Assembly: GCF_030053345.1 (NCBI RefSeq)
Contig: NZ_JASGBP010000001.1
Coordinates: 124,001-188,000 of the forward strand
DNA: 64,000 bases
Source: Flavobacterium sedimenticola
GTDB lineage: Bacteria; Bacteroidota; Bacteroidia; Flavobacteriales; Flavobacteriaceae
Direction: 5' to 3'
Shown in pieces: positions 61,845 to 64,000 of this stretch (positions within the stretch are counted from its first letter, which is position 1; each line of letters starts with the position of its first letter). Made by a program: the position numbers and the translations under genes. The notes under the pieces are model-generated. The model was not told the origin of the DNA. It made no database searches and saw nothing but the letters and a program-made list of their open reading frames with translations.

Positions 61845-62558
61845 ATGCTGGTCAAAACCAAAGCCATCGTCATTTCGTCTCTTAAATATCAGGAAAAAAG
61901 CCTGATTGTGAAGTGTTTTACACTGAGCGACGGACTCAAAGGCTACTTCGTTCCCAGTGCGTTTTCCAGCAAAAAATCGAGCCAAAAAGCGGCCTATTTT
62001 CAACCGCTTACCCTACTCGAAATCGAAGCCCAACACAAAAACAAAGGCACTTTAGAGCATTTCAAAGAAATTAAATTGGCGGCGGCCTATCACACCCTCA
62101 ATACCGATATTATCAAAAGCACCATCGCCCTTTTTTTGGCCGAAGTGCTCCACCACAGCATCCGCGAAGAGGAAAAAAACGAATCGCTTTTTTGGTTACT
62201 CGAAACGGCCCTCCTCTGGTTGGATACCCACGAAGAAACGGCTAATTTTCACCTGATTTTACTGCTGGAAATTACCAAATTCCTCGGGTTTTATCCCGAT
62301 ACGACCGAGAAGGAATACCCTTTTTTCGATACACAGGAAGGTCGTTTCACACCGCTTTCGGGTCGGCATTGCTTAACCGAACACGAAACCGTGTTGTTCC
62401 GAAAACTCATCGGACTCAAATTCGACAGTTCCCAAAAAGTATTCACCGGTGCCGAGCGTCAAATCCTGCTCAAAATCCTGCTCGACTACTATAGCCAACA
62501 CCTCGACGGCTTCAAAAAACCCAAATCGCTCGAGGTTTTAAAGGAAGTTTTCGCCTGA
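61845..62558 (+). CDS. recO: DNA repair protein RecO
   Basis: 237-aa recombination mediator. N-terminal OB-fold: MLVKTKAIVISSLKYQEKSLIVKCFTLSDGLKGYFVPSAF. C-terminal helical domain: KFLGFYPDTTEKEYPFFDTQEGRFTP. The zinc-binding Cys cluster of some RecO proteins is missing, with only a single Cys (HCLTEHE). It loads RecA onto gapped DNA. It lies 59 nt after porZ; a non-coding hairpin repeat follows before ileS. Confidence 0.9.
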   Translation: MLVKTKAIVISSLKYQEKSLIVKCFTLSDGLKGYFVPSAFSSKKSSQKAAYFQPLTLLEIEAQHKNKGTLEHFKEIKLAAAYHTLNTDIIKSTIALFLAEVLHHSIREEEKNESLFWLLETALLWLDTHEETANFHLILLLEITKFLGFYPDTTEKEYPFFDTQEGRFTPLSGRHCLTEHETVLFRKLIGLKFDSSQKVFTGAERQILLKILLDYYSQHLDGFKKPKSLEVLKEVFA

Positions 62559-62565
62559 TTTTTAT

Positions 62566-62663
62566 GGGCGTTCCCCTGTTTCGTTTAAAAAACGAAATCA
62601 GGGTCGCGTCTTTCGCTCCAATCTCCCGATTTCTCGGGAGGATTTTCGCTGCACCCGCTAACG
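62566..62663 (+). repeat. Hairpin repeat, family E copy 2
   Basis: Starts GGGCGTTCCCC, ends GCACCCGCTAACG. It contains two hairpins: CCTGTTTCGTTT with AACGAAATCAGG, and CTCCCGA with TCGGGAG. It occupies the recO-ileS spacer and could act as a terminator for recO. The end motifs echo the 28367-28436 element. Confidence 0.6.
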
Positions 62664-62739
62664 TAAAAAAACACCCGACTTTTCTTGTAACTCGCAACAA
62701 TTTAGTACTTTCGCAAACTGATTTAAGAAAACGACAAAA

Positions 62740-64000
62740 ATGAGTACTAAGTTTACTGAATACAAAGGACTTGACCTACCCACTGTAGCCTCGGAAGTTC
62801 TTGATTTTTGGAAAAAAAATAACGTCTTTGAACAAAGCATCACTTCCCGTGAAGGTGCCACACCCTACGTGTTTTTCGAAGGACCACCTTCGGCAAACGG
62901 GTTACCGGGCATTCACCACGTTATGGCGCGGGCCATCAAAGATATTTTTTGTCGTTACAAAACCCAAAAAGGCTTTCAGGTAAAACGCAAAGCCGGCTGG
63001 GATACCCATGGCTTACCGGTCGAATTGGGTACCGAAAAAGAATTAGGCATTACCAAAGAAGATATCGGAAAAACCATTTCCATCGAAGAATACAACGAAG
63101 CGTGTAAACGCACCGTGATGCGTTACACTGACGTGTGGAACGACCTCACCGAAAAAATGGGCTACTGGGTCGACATGGAAGATCCGTACGTAACCTACAA
63201 ATCCAAATACATGGAAAGTGTTTGGTGGTTGCTCAAACAAATCTACGACAAAGGACTGTTGTACAAAGGCTACACCATCCAACCCTATTCCCCCAAAGCC
63301 GGAACCGGTTTGTCTTCGCACGAAGTGAACCAACCGGGTAGTTACCGCGATGTCACCGATACCACCGTAGTGGCGCAATTCAAAACCAAACAAGACACCT
63401 TGCCAAGCTTCCTTCAGGGCTTCGGCGATATTCACATCTTGGCTTGGACGACCACACCATGGACCTTGCCAAGTAATACGGCTTTGACCGTCGGACCAAA
63501 GATTGAGTATGTTTTAGTGAAAACGTTCAACCAGTATACATTCGAACCGATTAATGTGATTTTGGCCAAAAACTTGGTCGGAAAACAATTTGGCGGTAAA
63601 TATGCCATGGTCGAAAGCGAAGCCGATTTTGCTAATTACAAACCGGAGGACAAAAAAATCCCGTACCAAATTTTAGCCGAAACCAAAGGAGCTGATTTAG
63701 TCGGCATTCGTTACGAACAATTGATGCCATTGGTGTTGCCGTATCAAAACCCGGAAAATGCCTTCCGTGTGATTTCAGGCGATTTCGTGACCACCGAAGA
63801 CGGAACCGGAATTGTGCACACCGCGCCTACTTTTGGTGCCGATGATGCCAAAGTGGCCAAAGAAGCCACTCCCGAAGTGCCGCCGATGTTGGTGTTGGAC
63901 GAAAACGGAAATCCGGTACCGTTGGTTGATTTACAAGGTCGATTTATTCAAGGCTTAGGTGATTACTCGGGCAAATACGTTAAGAATGAATACTACGATG
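62740..64000 (+). CDS. ileS: Isoleucyl-tRNA synthetase, N-terminal part (cut by window)
   Basis: Class I aminoacyl-tRNA synthetase charging tRNA-Ile; 420 codons are present. Begins MSTKFTEYKGLDLPTVASEV; the frame continues past 64000. The signature that is normally HIGH reads G57-I-H-H60 in GPPSANGLPGIHHVMAR, i.e. first and third residues are swapped (GxHH). GWDTHGLPVE, the editing-domain entry AWTTTPWTLPSNTAL and HTAPTFGADDAKV are present. This places it in the eukaryote-like IleRS2 group. KMSKS lies beyond the window. Upstream, TACTTTCG at 62706-62713 is one mismatch from the -7 box. Confidence 0.95.
   Translation, partial: MSTKFTEYKGLDLPTVASEVLDFWKKNNVFEQSITSREGATPYVFFEGPPSANGLPGIHHVMARAIKDIFCRYKTQKGFQVKRKAGWDTHGLPVELGTEKELGITKEDIGKTISIEEYNEACKRTVMRYTDVWNDLTEKMGYWVDMEDPYVTYKSKYMESVWWLLKQIYDKGLLYKGYTIQPYSPKAGTGLSSHEVNQPGSYRDVTDTTVVAQFKTKQDTLPSFLQGFGDIHILAWTTTPWTLPSNTALTVGPKIEYVLVKTFNQYTFEPINVILAKNLVGKQFGGKYAMVESEADFANYKPEDKKIPYQILAETKGADLVGIRYEQLMPLVLPYQNPENAFRVISGDFVTTEDGTGIVHTAPTFGADDAKVAKEATPEVPPMLVLDENGNPVPLVDLQGRFIQGLGDYSGKYVKNEYYD

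Overview
The window is chromosomal DNA of a Flavobacterium-like member of the Flavobacteriaceae (Bacteroidota). The evidence is type IX secretion (T9SS) genes and cargo (PorZ, PorP/SprF, a PorE-like OmpA protein, type A and type B C-terminal sorting domains), a murF-alr fusion, eukaryote-like class Ia NrdB and IleRS, CarboxypepD_reg-type TonB receptors, and many intergenic TAnnTTTG promoter boxes in place of E. coli-type -10 boxes. Almost everything is housekeeping or envelope biology. I see no prophage, integrative element, CRISPR array or rRNA operon.

Layout. 1-4.8 kb: tadA (cut by the window edge) divergent from dxs, then dgt, a GNAT, an RDD membrane protein and a small protein, all leftward. 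5-9.5 kb: class Ia ribonucleotide reductase (nrdB then nrdA, leftward), preceded by a non-coding region with a 223-bp direct repeat that brackets a candidate structured small RNA. 9.5-15.3 kb: a secreted basic protein, a large predicted outer-membrane protein, and a GNAT-aspartate kinase pair. 15.4-22 kb: fbp, a TerB-like protein, a HupE/UreJ-type membrane protein, dCMP deaminase, an S41 protease, a minimal FAD protein, MarC and a DUF3109 protein, then tRNA-Ala(GGC) with a decayed copy beside it. 22-34 kb: an enoyl-CoA hydratase-like protein, queD, lpxH, a GIY-YIG nuclease flanked by inverted repeats, recJ, ade, rsmI, an acidic protein, tdk, murF-alr and mscL. 34-41.8 kb: asd, a putative metal-uptake operon (His-rich protein, TonB receptor, lipoprotein), an AIM24 protein, a DoxX protein, mtgA and a DadA-like oxidase. 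42-59 kb: a secreted reprolysin-type metalloprotease, a 593-bp inverted-repeat element, the three-gene adhesin/PorP/OmpA operon with a 2280-residue type B cargo, hflX, a THC0290_0291-type protein and gdhA. 59.4-64 kb: porZ, recO and the start of ileS.

How the genes connect: dxs, lpxH, murF-alr, mtgA, asd and aspartate kinase feed isoprenoid, lipid A and peptidoglycan/diaminopimelate synthesis. nrdAB, dgt, tdk, dCMP deaminase and ade handle nucleotide supply and salvage. The secreted metalloprotease and giant adhesin are T9SS cargo, and PorZ belongs to the machinery that anchors such cargo.

The least explained material is between genes: several families of short hairpin-forming repeats recur through the window, one pair of 41-nt inverted repeats bounds a 593-bp element, and the nrdB upstream region looks duplicated around a four-hairpin RNA candidate. 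All calls rest on reading the sequence; no alignment, folding program or database search was run.
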